DNA from: Osedax fenrisi
Taxonomy: Eukaryota > Annelida > Polychaeta > Sabellida > Siboglinidae
NCBI GenBank assembly: GCA_964019155.1
Contig: OZ025244.1
Coordinates: forward strand, 38,352,545-38,416,544
Length of the DNA: 64,000 bases
Reading direction: 5' to 3'
The notes under the pieces: generated by a model
Seen by the model: the letters and a program-made list of their open reading frames with translations, nothing else
What the model was told of the DNA's origin: nothing
The model's database searches: none
Program-made: the position numbers and the translations under genes
Part shown: piece after piece, positions 23,916 to 37,800 of the stretch
Numbering within the stretch: position 1 is the first letter of the stretch
Layout of the letters: each line of letters starts with the position of its first letter

Positions 23916-25726
23916 ATATTGTATATATTCATTATTTAATGAATATTTTTATTAGAAAATAATACTTATATTTTATTACATAATTGTTCAATATATATAA
24001 TATAAATAGTTATAACGTTAAATATTATGTATACACCAGACTAAATCTCTGATTTTTATTTATGAAAAGTATAGATAATAATTATAATTACTAAATCATT
24101 AATTCAATTTATTAATACATATTTTATGATTTGAAAATATTTATTCACACATATATTTAATAATTCCGAAAATATTTAATATATCTATAGATAAATAATT
24201 AAAAATAATATTAAAATAGAAGTATAATGTAAATAATATTTGAGGTTATTTATAATTTATATTTTATGATGTAATTGTAATCATTTATATACAAATATTA
24301 TATAGAATGTTGAATATTTAAAAATTATAATTATACTAAATTTTATTTATATATATGTATGTAATATATATATATATATATGTTATTCAATGTTTTTGAT
24401 ATTATTTTTTTATAAATAATATAATATGTTTTTAATTATAATAATTATATGAGATCAATTTGGGTTTATTATTAATCAATTGTGCAAATATTAGATAACT
24501 ATAAAATATTTAAATATAAAATTAACCCACAATAATCGTAATTTTAAAATCGAGATCGTTGACTTATACCATATACATTAGCTATAGCTCTATGACTTGT
24601 ACAGTGTACGATGTACACTTGATCGCATATAATAATAATTATTATTATTATTAAAATATATATTATATTATTTATAAATATAAATAATATCAATACAACT
24701 ATATATAACATAATATATATTTAATATAATTATAAATTAAATTTTCAACATTCAATATTAATATAATATTGGTATATAAATTATTACAATTACATTATAG
24801 AATATAATATATAAATAATATTAATAACTTCAAATTTTATTTAAAATTGGATTTAATTCTTTATCTATATATATATATTAACTCTTTTCAACATTATAAA
24901 GTATATATGCCAAATAAATGTTTTCAAATATTAAATCAAAATAATAAATAAATATAAAGAAAAGTGTGTCAAATATGATTGGACGATATGATAATATCAG
25001 ATATATAAGTCTGACTTACAACAATAAAATATAAATTGTTATATTTATTTAAATATACGATACTCTACAATAAATAGAACAAATCATAGATATATCAGAT
25101 TGTTGAGATAAAATCAGTTATATACAAAATAAGAGATAACAATCAGAGATTTAGTCTTTTTAGATTTGGTGTACACGTAGCTTAAGATTTATTTTAAATA
25201 ATCAAGATTACATATTATAGTTAAATATTTCAAACATCCTAATATACACATTATCATTGATATATTTATATTCTGTACATTATCTCTCAATGGTATGAGA
25301 TGAGACATGAGAAGTTATCTGCTAATGTATATTGTGCACAACAAAAGTACGTATGAGTGATTTCATCATTTGCATTATGATCTACGAGTACAAATGTGAA
25401 TTATAAATTAATGTAAAAACTCATTTTTAATATAATGATTTCAATATGATTATATTAAAATCATAATATAATTTAATACACATTATATTATTTAGAATGA
25501 TAGATAAAATAGAGAAAATATTTCAATCCAAATTGAATTTAACAATAATTCGTATTTTTAATATATTTATTTAGAAATATAAATTCATTTTTATTTTACA
25601 AATAAATATCTCGATAATTTTAATTCATAGATTGAAATAATAAAAATATAATAAAATATACCACTGAAGAGTATCTATTATGGATTATAAAAAGTTACAT
25701 TTACATATATAGTGAGCAGACCACCT

Positions 25727-25790
25727 CCTGTCCTTGGTATAAGCTAGCTAGTAAAGCAAGAGGTTGTGCATTCGAATCCCGGAAGGGGCA
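25727..25790 (+). repeat. tRNA-like sequence (SINE head or tRNA pseudogene)
   Basis: TGGTATAAGCTAGC resembles a Pol III A box, and GCATTCGAATCCCGG carries a B box (TTCGAATCC). The 5' GTCCTT can pair with 3' AAGGGGC. The segment is about 64 nt, too short for a full cloverleaf, with no clear anticodon arm. It is probably a tRNA-derived SINE remnant or dead tRNA. Confidence 0.45.
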
Positions 25791-26457
25791 TGAGCTTAGA
25801 ATTTATAGAAATACAAATATTTAATATTATCTATTAAAGAATTGAAATAATTTCAATAATAATAAGTATCATTAGTAGTAACTACTTTAGTATGGTAATT
25901 AATATCTAATATGGAAATAAGAACAGAAGTATAGTAAACAATATATACAAACCTATCTCGGATGTGAATTTGCTAAATATTACATTTAATTCACATAAAT
26001 AAATATAGTATAAATAGTATAAATATACAGTGATGATATTTAATATTTATTTAAATTTAGATATATATAATTCATATAAATATATACATAGTTATTGTTA
26101 AACAATGGGAATATTAATGATGATAATAATCTATTCTATTACTGAGAGCCTATTCGCTAGTCATCTTCATCACATTAATTTGGCCTTCATCTATATGAAT
26201 AATAAATCATTAAATAGACATATATATATATATATATATATATATTTTAATATATAATATAATAGAAATATTTACGCAATTTGTAATAATGATTACGATT
26301 AAATAGAGGCAAAAAAATAGCATACGAGTTCTCTCTAATTATCATAAGTATATATATATATATATATATATGACGATATTATCAAGATATAAATTACACT
26401 GAAGTACTATATCGCTTCGTAAATACACGCACACACACACACAAGTATTAATACCAT

Positions 26458-26720
26458 ATGTTCGCACACATAAACATTCTTCTTAATGGATAGTAGACAG
26501 TTCACTACAATCACATGATAACACAGGCTCGCATGCGATATTCCACACAAGAATACCATACATTCGTACACACACTACAATCTTCTTAATGGAAAGTAGG
26601 CGGTCTACCACTACGATCTGTTCGTTGTGACACAATCGCATGTCATATTAGGTTCACACACTCACAATCTCACACACACACACACACACACCATTACACA
26701 CACACATACATACACACTCA
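26458..26720. repeat. tandem copies of an exon 3' edge mixed with CA repeats
   Basis: CTTCTTAATGGAAAGTAG, the end of the exon at 26728-26865 seen on the plus strand, recurs at about 26480 (CTTCTTAATGGATAGTAG) and 26582 (CTTCTTAATGGAAAGTAG). Each copy sits in about 100 bp of similar sequence (ATACCATAYRTTCG..., CGCATGYRATATT) between CA-rich tracts. These look like partial tandem duplications of the exon border; the copies lack the rest of the exon. Confidence 0.7.
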
Positions 26721-26727
26721 TTACTAC

Positions 26728-26865
26728 CTTCTTAATGGAAAGTAGCCGGCCATTGAAATCAACGCGATTCAGATTTCTGATGACATCATTAACGATGAAG
26801 TCTGACTCGAGAGCAACGATCGCGTATATAGTCCCCTTCTTAGACGCTATCTTACAGTTCATTAC
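26728..26865 (-). CDS. exon n: rest of RRM2
   Basis: Acceptor GACCACGCAG, donor AAG|GTAGTA. Encodes 46 codons VMNCKIASKKGTIYAIVALE (RNP1: KGTIYAIVAL), SDFIVNDVIRNLNRVDF and NGRLLSIKK. It completes the RRM fold started in exon m. No convincing following exon was seen downstream. Confidence 0.78.
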
Positions 26866-27409
26866 CTGCGTGGTCAGGGGGGTGTCCAGGTAATACGCGT
26901 TAAACTATTGTTATAGGTGTACTGCATGTATGATTAGTAGATTGAATCGGTGTTATATATATGTGTGGGAGTTGTGATACTACATCGGTATGTATTCTAA
27001 TAATTTAGTTATTGTCAATGATTATTAATTATATATTGAAACAATTGAAACAATGAACGAGACGTATTAATATTAAATTAGATAATCATTAATACGTACT
27101 CGTTTAAAGTTATGTGAATTTATAATACAATCAACAGTATATACTATTGTTAAAATATTCAAAAAAAGATACTGTATAATAAATATAGTATTTCTTTTAT
27201 TTTTGATAAATAATCGAAAATTAATAAATAATTGATATGACTAACACTATTTAAAATATATATTAAATATTTATAAATTACACAATTAAATAGACTTAAT
27301 TTGAATAAATAATAATTAGTAAGTTATTTTTAAATATAAATTAAAAAGCAAGTGTTATATATAGATTATATTCTAATAATTAATCATTAAATATTTCAAA
27401 TAAATAATA

Positions 27410-27448
<39 letters not shown>

Positions 27449-30400
27449 TGTGAATAATATAAATATTATAAAATTAATTATTCTGAATATTATAAGTTTG
27501 TTAAATTTAAAAATTATATATATATATATATATATATATTTATGGGATCTAGTCACATAATAACTTTTCATAAAGTTATATAAGACCTATATACCTTATA
27601 TTGAATTACAATTAATAATAATTTTATTATATATTTAGTATACTTAATATTAAGTATATCTGAATTTATATATAATTAATATACAGAGTGAATTTTATTT
27701 TATAAATATACTAATCTATAATTTTTCCGTATTTATAAAACAGATAAAACTGTTTATTAATGTAACATGATGAAAAGCATGCTTTATATGATATTTTAGA
27801 TAATTAACTCAAAATGCAGTTATATAATAAACTTTGTAAACACTTTTTAAATAACCCGCGAAACTTTGATTTTTTTATAATAATTCCTTTAATTAATTAT
27901 TTTAAATAAGATATTCAATAATATATGATATAATATTTTTCAACTAGAATTTAAATATTGAAACAATTAATCTAGGATAGTAAAATTAATTAATTAGAAT
28001 TATAATCTTAATCATAATATTAATTCTAATTAATTAATTAATTAATTAGAATTATAGATATATTCTAATGTTGTATTCAATATTAAAATACTTTTGTGGT
28101 TAAAACTCAATGTTTGGACATCGCAAACTCTAACCATCAAAGATTGTACACCACATATATATAGAACCATTGCAATACAATATCAAACCTCTTCAAAAAT
28201 TGTATACAAATAATATAATGGCTATTATTTAAAGTAGATTATTAGATTCATATTATTCACAGATATATTCACAACTATTTATTGATAATATATTTATTAA
28301 ACTAAAAATACATTCACTGGTTATATAACATGTATTATATGAGGACATTAACTAGAAAATGTTTCCACTGGTAGAGTTATAAAACTCATTAAATTCAACC
28401 ATACATCAAAATTGAGGAAATTCATTGAAAACTGAATTATAAATTAAATGAAGGCCTATCCATGATGTGTATACCTAATTATTAATAATATATATATAGG
28501 TTATATTAAAAGTATGTGTTAACAGGTTATATTCATTATTTAACCATTACATTTATAATTGAATTATAATTAATGATATATTATATAAGGAAGGTACATT
28601 TATTTATTTATATCTAAAATTGAAATGTAACTTTTGTAATCAAAACTCATTTAAAATTGTTTGATTACTATACATATTTAACTTTCATAGTTTATTAAAT
28701 ATTCACTTAATAATAATTTTAAATATTACCAATATATTTATAAAAGGGAATAAATTTCAAATTTTTAAAATTATTATTCATAATGAATACACATTTGCCT
28801 ATTACAATTATTTGTATAGATATATACAGAATTATACTTAAAACTATTAAATTACAAGAAATAGAAGAATGTTCATTATTTTAAATATATTAAATTAGAT
28901 TTATGAATAATATAAATACTTTTAATTATTATAATATAAAATTTTAAATTAAATAATATATTCCATAACCACGGAATTGATAAATATAATATATTAAATG
29001 GTTAATAATATAAATACTTTTAATTAATATAATTTACAATTTTAAATTAAATAATATATATACCTTAACCACGGAAATGATAAATATAGTTTATATGTAA
29101 TTATATAATAAAATGGTTAATTTTATAAATTATTTGTAAATACATTAAATAAACATGAATATAAGTTACATATTAATCACTTATTAGAAGCTTACCTTGC
29201 CGTAATTAGAAACTAGATCTACGACTTCTAGAGCTTTGACGCCGTCGTTTAAATTACCAATGATCACCTGATATTTCATAGCTAAACGATACGACGAATC
29301 ATTGTTATTATTACAATAGGGTATAATAGATTGCATCATTAATATCAGTTTATAAGTTAGGTATTACAAAAATTGTACTTTACTAAATGGTATTCAATCT
29401 TAAAGGTTATTAGAACTTATTATTATATATGATAGTATTAAATAATGGAATATTAGTGATATTATAAGGGAATATTAGTGAATATTTAGGGAATATTAAT
29501 TATATTATTAGGGAATATTAGTGATAATATTAGGGAATATTAGTGACAATAATTTAGGGAGTATTAGTGAAAATATTAGGGAGTATTAGTGATATTATTA
29601 GGGTGTATTTATAATATATGTAGGGTGTGTTAGCTTCCTTCACACAAAAAAAGTTGGCAGATATTTCATCATGGATTCGATAATGATTAAGTTTCATTCT
29701 ATAGTATTTTGGTGTGAATACAAATAATAGCTCCCAGATTATCATTTGGAATTATTTAGAACTTGTTCTAAAATAATCTGCTGTTTGACGGATTTTTTTT
29801 CATATATATATAATTATTATTGAATAAATATATATATATATATATATATATACTCAGCAACAAAATCATGGTTTTAATTTTTATAAATATTACATAATAT
29901 AAATTCGATTTTTTCAAAATTTAAATTAATAGATTTTGCACATTTTATAATTTGAATTGATTTTTAATAATTTAAAAAAAAACTAATTAATTGCAACATA
30001 AGATTAAAATTCAAAAGGGACATTTAATTTAAATAAATTGATTTAATTTATTTTTCTTAAAATCTATATATATATATTTAGAATATTATAAAATAAGATA
30101 TATGAAAAATAAAAATTTCAAATTAAAACAACATATATTTAATTTAATTTAATAATACTATTTTATATCTAGTAATTTACAATATTATCATGTTGTATTA
30201 AAATATCCATCATATGTTCTTAATAAATAAAATCAGACAAAAATCATTTTCATATCCATTAAGAAATATCAGCTAAATACTTTTTTATTGTGAAGCCAGC
30301 TTAGGTGATATTATTAGTGAGTTTTAGTGATATTATTTAGGAATATTGTTGATATTATTAGTGAATATTGGTGATATTATTAATGAAAATATCATGAAGT

Positions 30401-33400
30401 TTTAATGATATTATTAGGGAGTATTGGTATATATTGGATAATATCAGGTATAATTAATACACTACTCTCTACGACTACTATTACTACTACTAATACTACT
30501 ACTACTAATTCTACTACTACTACTACTACTACTGGGTGAGCACTAACTACTATCCACTTCGTTAAGTCGTTGCTGTTTCTTGATGAGTTCCATCTGTTTC
30601 TTTTCCCGTCTACGTTGAGCCTCAGCCTCCTCCTCCACAGATGATGGAATGAACGGGGTTTCTATTACTATACGCGATCCGGATATCTTGGAGTTCTAAT
30701 GGAGAATAGTGTGTTGTACGTATGGTGTACGCGGTCTCGCATTAATAATGTAAAGTAAATGCTGTATTACTTACTGATATATTGAATAACTATTGTAAGA
30801 GGGTACTGAGTTTATTAAAATATTCTCGATTATTATAATTATACAAATCTGAAAAATATAAACAAGATATTATGAATGCAATAGAATTTTAATTAAATGG
30901 ATATGAAATTTTAATTGTAATATACTCCTTTAATATTAGTAATAATATATTGAATTGACCATATGGACATTGATGAGAGGATGTTTGTATTCAAAATGTA
31001 GGTACAATATAATAACCTAAGTAAATATGCTAAATGAATGTATTACATAGTAAATTAGAACAATGATACAATAGTTATAATGACTATTTTTCATTAATTC
31101 ACTAAATAAATAGAACTGAAATACACTATTTCGTTAGTGATAACTAAATTGTACTTTTAAATATGGAGATTTAATGATTTAACATTACAATATGGTATAA
31201 AGAAGTATATAAAGTTTATACCATAAACATATTTAAATTAATAATCATAATAATCAATTATTTACATTGCGTATCACTATGAGATAGTAATAATACTGTG
31301 ATGCCTCACTAGGTGGCAGTACTTACCTGTAGCCCCGTCTTAGCTATGAGTGCTGCCTGAGCTGTGTTCATAGTAACGATGGCTAGCCTGCGTCCTATAA
31401 GCTTGGTGTCGGCGAATATGTCCACATCTTCTACCTGCGATACGTGTATGCGCGTGTGTGTATGTAATTGTTTGAGAGGTTTTAACTTGGTTGAGGTTTA
31501 ACATGTTAATATGTCTGGACGTATATCAGTATTTGTGTGTATTTATATTTTTAATTATAATATCTATAAAACAACATATTATTGAGTGCACTAATACGTA
31601 TGAGAAAACAGCCTACAAATTAATTTATATATAGTCAAATGTTATTATAATTTAAATATTATTAATTAAGAATTGGTAGGAATAAATTTTAGAATTAGAT
31701 TTACTATATATTAATAATGTATTATTAACTAGAAATAGAGAAACATATATATATATATATATTAGAAATTTTAGGATGAATTCTTCAATATTAAAACTTG
31801 TGATCTATTTTGAACATAAGTAGATAGAGATAAATAATGATACCGAGTTCAAGCATATCCTTACACAACTAGAACCTATGCATTCTAAGCGATACTTTAC
31901 ACAAAGGTATACGACGATGTATTTATCTTGTGTTTATAAAGAACTTAATAAATATTAAATCAAAACGCAAGAAATAAATGTTACTATTAGTTTTTCATTG
32001 TCCTGGGCCTCTCACAGTTATTTACACTGTGTACGAATTCTCGAGCGGTCCATTTGTATCAGCTATTAGTATTCACGTGATATAATGAATAAATAGTATT
32101 ACGACGATGAGGAGCAAGAGAGGGTACTAACGCTTCCGAAGAACTCAAACTTCCTCTTCAACATGGTGACTGTGACCTCCCTACTGAGATTACTGACGTT
32201 CAGACGTTTACGTAGGGTGGCCGTACATACTGAAGGTGAGGTAGGCGGTGGGGTAAAGGGGGGCGATAGATAGGTAGTGGTAGAGGGGGCGGGATATACT
32301 GAAGGTGGTGGTAGGCGGTACGGGGTAAAGGGGTAAAGGGGGGCGATAGATAGGTAGTGGTAGAGGGGGCGGGATATAAGTGGAGATAAAGGGGGCGGGA
32401 TATATGCGGTGATAATTGATGGTGATATGTGTGATGGGATCTGGTTTCTATTATTTTGGACAAAAACATATCTCTACCATGTTAATTTATGGTAAAAACA
32501 TAGTACTCATAAAATATAATACCTTTAAAAAAATGTATATTGAAATTTAAAGTAATATTGATTCATTTATATAAATATATAAATGTTATGGCTAATTAAT
32601 CTAGCAGCTTTATTTGAAAATGTGACCAAACATTTTATCACTCTGCTTTAAGTATGCTATTTATAGTAAATTTATTAAAAAATTGAAACCCATATTTATA
32701 TTGTAAAATTAACAAATTAATGTAATTAGATAAATGAAATAAAATCATACTGTGCTATATAAAATTACACAATGAAAATATTACTAAATAGTTATACAGT
32801 ATTGTAAAAATGTTATTTTAACTATATTTAATTTCATATATATAAAAATAAATATTCTATTCAGTATTTATATTTATGTATATACAGTAAAACCTCTCTA
32901 TAAGAAACCTCTTTATAAGAAAATAGTTCACACATTTGGTTGGAATTCAACCTTTTCCACATTAAAAAAACCTCTTTATAAGAAAATCTTATAAGAAAAA
33001 TATAAGAAAAACCTCTTTATAAGAAACTTATTGTATACAAAATATAATTATATATATAAAAGTATTGTATATTGATAACAATTATAGAAATTAATTATTA
33101 TATAAGATATTTTTTTTCTTATTTATTTTTACAAATATATTATATTACCTAAATAGCTCAAAATGAATTAAAATTAATTAATAAATGTTATTGTATAATA
33201 TACAATGTATATCCATAAATTTATTAAAATTAATTAATAAATGTTATTATATCATTAAATGTATTGATGATACAATGTATTATATTATACAATTAATTGT
33301 TAAATAATAGATTATTATAATATTCATTATATTATATTCATCAATGATGATTCATAATTTATAATTGCTAATGTAAATCTAATAAAATGTAATTATGTAT

Positions 33401-34717
33401 TAACATGTCTAAGCTCAAACAATACAGTATACATTTTAAATCTAATATAATTAAAGAAGTTGATGAAGTTTACTGAACAATCAAGAATTATATAAATATA
33501 CTATATATATATAACCTATAGGTTATATAATGCATTTTAAATTATAAATTAATTCTTAAAATTATTGGAAAAGTAAAAACCTCTTTATAAGAAAACCTCT
33601 CTATAAGAAAAAAATTACTGAAAAAAAATAGTTTCTTATAGAGAGGTTTTACTGTATATATATATACAGAGAAGGGCCTGGCCAATCCCAGGATTGTCTG
33701 TATAGGCATATGGAGTATCGTTTTCTGAAAGATCGATATGGAGTAATGGGATGGATTCAGAGAAGAACATTTAATATGTCAGGATAATTTCAGATGCTTA
33801 AAAAATTCATGAGGGAAGATATAGCACAATTTAAAAACTATGTACGTGTTGATGTACACACATTTAAATTTGTGTTCAAAAAATTAACTCCATATATATC
33901 TAAAAAAACACAAATTATGGAAAGTGTATTTCAGTTGCTGATAGATTGGCCACACTTTATTGTCGCCGATAGTGCATTCCCATTAAAATACCACATTATG
34001 AAGCCATACCCCAGATAAATTTAAACATAAAGAAAAGAATATACAATTATCGTTTAAATAGAGCCAGAAGAATTGTTGAAAATTCATTTGGAATTATGTC
34101 TGCAAGATTTATATTATTTATACACCTACGTATATCCATAAATTGTCATCCAAACACGGTTGAATTATTCGTTTATACCATATGTCTTTTACACAATACA
34201 TTAACAATACCGAATGAAAGAAATAATGATATAGAATATAATGTAGACTAGAAATGACCGAATTATCTTCTTTCAGTTGTAAAGAAAGTACGGATAACGC
34301 AAGAGAGATTAGCGATGAAGTTAATGAATTTTATTTAAATGAAGGCGCTGTTGATTGGTAGTTAGAAAAATTATAATTGTTTTTAATTTTATAACACTTT
34401 TATTAACATATATATTTTTATTACCTCATTATATTTGTATACATTACAATAATATATATATATATTTATTACATGTCAAATATATACAATTTTATTTATT
34501 TTCATTTTCTTGTTTCTCGAGGTATTTTATTACAACTTCTTGTAATTCTTGCTGACATTTCATGATTCGTATTCTAGTTTCTAATCCTATTAATTTTAAA
34601 TAAATGAAATAAATAAACGATGACAATTATTTATATATATATATATATATTAAATCTGCACTAATGAATTAAATAGTGATCTAAAATTTATATATATAGG
34701 CAATCACATACATATAT

Positions 34718-34753
<36 letters not shown>

Positions 34754-34783
34754 ACACACACATACACACATACATATACACAT

Positions 34784-34843
<60 letters not shown>

Positions 34844-37800
34844 CATATATTTATATATATATCATATATTATATGTATATATATATATTATATTTATACA
34901 TCACAAGTATAATAATACATACTATAATCATATACAAAAGTACATATATATTATATATCATCATGGGTATATAATCATTATCATGTTATCAATAGTATTG
35001 TACATTGTATGATTCATACAGTGTATGCATTGATATGTGAATAATATTCACTGAATATAAACATCTACTCTATATATAACTTATAAAACTATTTATAACT
35101 GTCGCGCGCTCGCCGCCCGCCTAATTTGCTGGTAACATTTTGAAAACCGTTCCCAACTCTATTATTTATCTAGTGTATTTCATTTTAAAGTATTGAATCT
35201 ATACATATTATATAATATATAATTTATATATCAATTTATGAAATATTCTTTTCATATTATAATAATAGTACCATTGGATAAATTATCAAAACTCGACTCG
35301 ATCGACGTACGGCGTACGCAAATATAATTTATTTTAAAATATATTTATAATATTTACGATTTTACATAGTAAATATACCCCAAACTAAATATATTAGTAA
35401 TGAATAATTATTATAAATATATCTTATTTGAAATATATGTTATAATATAATATATATTCAATATAATATTCAATTTTATATTCAATATTATATTGTAAAT
35501 ATTTTAAAATAACAAACCATTTAAATTCAATTCTCCTGCTATCGTATCCATAACTGCAGTTCTTTTGTTATTTTACCAGTCTATACTATATGTATCCCAT
35601 AAACATTTATTATCTCTATATTTACTTATTATGTTATGTAATAATGTATCCATAATGTAAATAAAATAAAATGTATATAATAATTTGAAAATAACAAATA
35701 CAAATTTAAATAATAAATTATGTCAAAGTTTATTCAAGTATAAAATACCCGGATGATTATCATTTCCATCGGAAATTCACAAATAAATTCAACATGTTGA
35801 GTTTCATTTCCGATGGAATTTCCGACGGAAATTCCATCGGAAATTGAGTCGTTCACACCTATTTCCATCAGATATTTCCTCTATACCCATTTCCGCCGGA
35901 AATTTCCAGCGGAAATTTTTGGTGTGAACGCACCTTAAGATATTTTTTTTACTTACAAATATTTTATATTACATAAATAGCTCGAAATTAATTAAAATTA
36001 ATTAATAAATATTATTATATCCTTAAATGTATTGATGATACAATTTATTATATTATACAATTAATTGTTAAATAATAGATTATTATTATATTCATTATAT
36101 TATATTCATCAATGATGATTCGTAATTTATAATTGCTAATATAAATCTAATAAAATTTCATTTGTATACATAATATATTAACATGTCTAAACACAAACAA
36201 TACAGTATACATTTAAAAACATTATATAAAATAAATATACAATATATATATATATATAACCTATAGGTTATATAATGCATTTTAAATTATAAATTAATTC
36301 TTAAAATCATTGGAAAAGTAAAAACCTCTTTATAAGAAAACCTCTCTATAAGAAAAAAAGTACTGACAAAAAATAGTTTCTTATAGAGAGGTACCTATTA
36401 TTGACTTATTTACTCATTTATTTAAATTTCAATATCATATTATTTATTTTTTAAAATTGTTCTTTTTATAAAAGTCAAATTAATAAAGGTTGTTTTAAAA
36501 AAAATATAAAAAAATTTATAATTATGATTTTAATATATTATTGTTTTATAACTTTATAATTGTATATTATAATATAAATAATTATCTAAACATATAATAT
36601 CTATAAATAATATATAATTGTAAATTATATAGACAATAGTAGGCTTAATAATATAGATAATATTGTATTTAATTATATAGACAAAACTAGGTTTTTACCA
36701 TGGCAAAAACCGGTTTTTACCGGAAATGTTATTACCGCAGTTATTACCATAGGCGTTAAAAACCTATGGAACACTGGGTGGGATATAATCAATATTAAAG
36801 GTAACAATATATATGATGATATAGGTTATTTATTTGTATAGTTAGCATAGTAACAGCTGGTAATATAATACTATTGAATATCTATACGTAAACTGAATCA
36901 TATAATGTTGATTTAAGAACAGAATAACTTATATAATCGTTTATAAATAAATGATCGGCTCTCGTTTAAACCACGGATGCCTTAACATGAGAGCAGCTTC
37001 GAAGGGATATGTTAGAGCCATATGTTTATATGTGAAAACTTCATCTAAGTTCCTGGATGGGATGAAACGACTCCACCGAAATAACAATAACATTACCAAT
37101 GTTAGGTATAGGTGAATATTATTTAGGGTACCGGAGTTGTAGATTTATGATTGTAGCTTAATAGCTTTAGCAGAGAGCGAGGTACATGAATATGTAGACA
37201 TCATGAATGCAATATGCATAGGTACATGGGTGTATGCAGGAATAGCATGTAATCAGATAACAGGGCTGAACGATTACACCATTTATATTACATCAAATGC
37301 ATTGTATAATACGTCATACATGTTATGCAATATACGTATTACATCATACGTGTAACGTGATATATTTGCCAGCACGTTATACAATGTTAGTAGAGAAACA
37401 TGCAGTGGTATGGGTATGAGATAATGAATGCTTACCGTCATTGTCTACCTTGGGCTTCTTAATTATCGAAGACGGAACCACGCTTTGTTCCTGAAAGTAT
37501 TCAAGTTTCAATTGAATGTTTGTACCGATGCAGTGAATTATAACGACGATGATGATGAAGATAAAGATAAAGATGATGATGATAATGATGATGATGGTGC
37601 TTATGATGGTGATGATAATGATGATGATGATGATGGTGATGATGGTGATGATGATGATGATGATGAATGATGATGATAATGATGATTATATAAACATTTT
37701 CAAGACTCTTCTGCGAGAGTCTTGCTTCAGTCTCGAGGACGGCATCGATGTCAGTCTCTTCGCAGTCTTTCTGCGAAGAGTTCAGTCGTTGGGCAGCTAT

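Larger units (their letters stand above)
22034..25720. other. AT-rich intergenic desert
   Basis: Contains a poly-T at 22438-22456, (TA)n at 22549-22580 and 23877-23912, and a 46-bp tandem duplication near 23270-23360. No gene recognised. Confidence 0.5.

Noticed and set aside
32200..32469. Pro/His/Tyr-rich minus frame
   Set aside because: Lies in the intronic pyrimidine-rich tandem repeat; only its end overlaps exon j in another frame.
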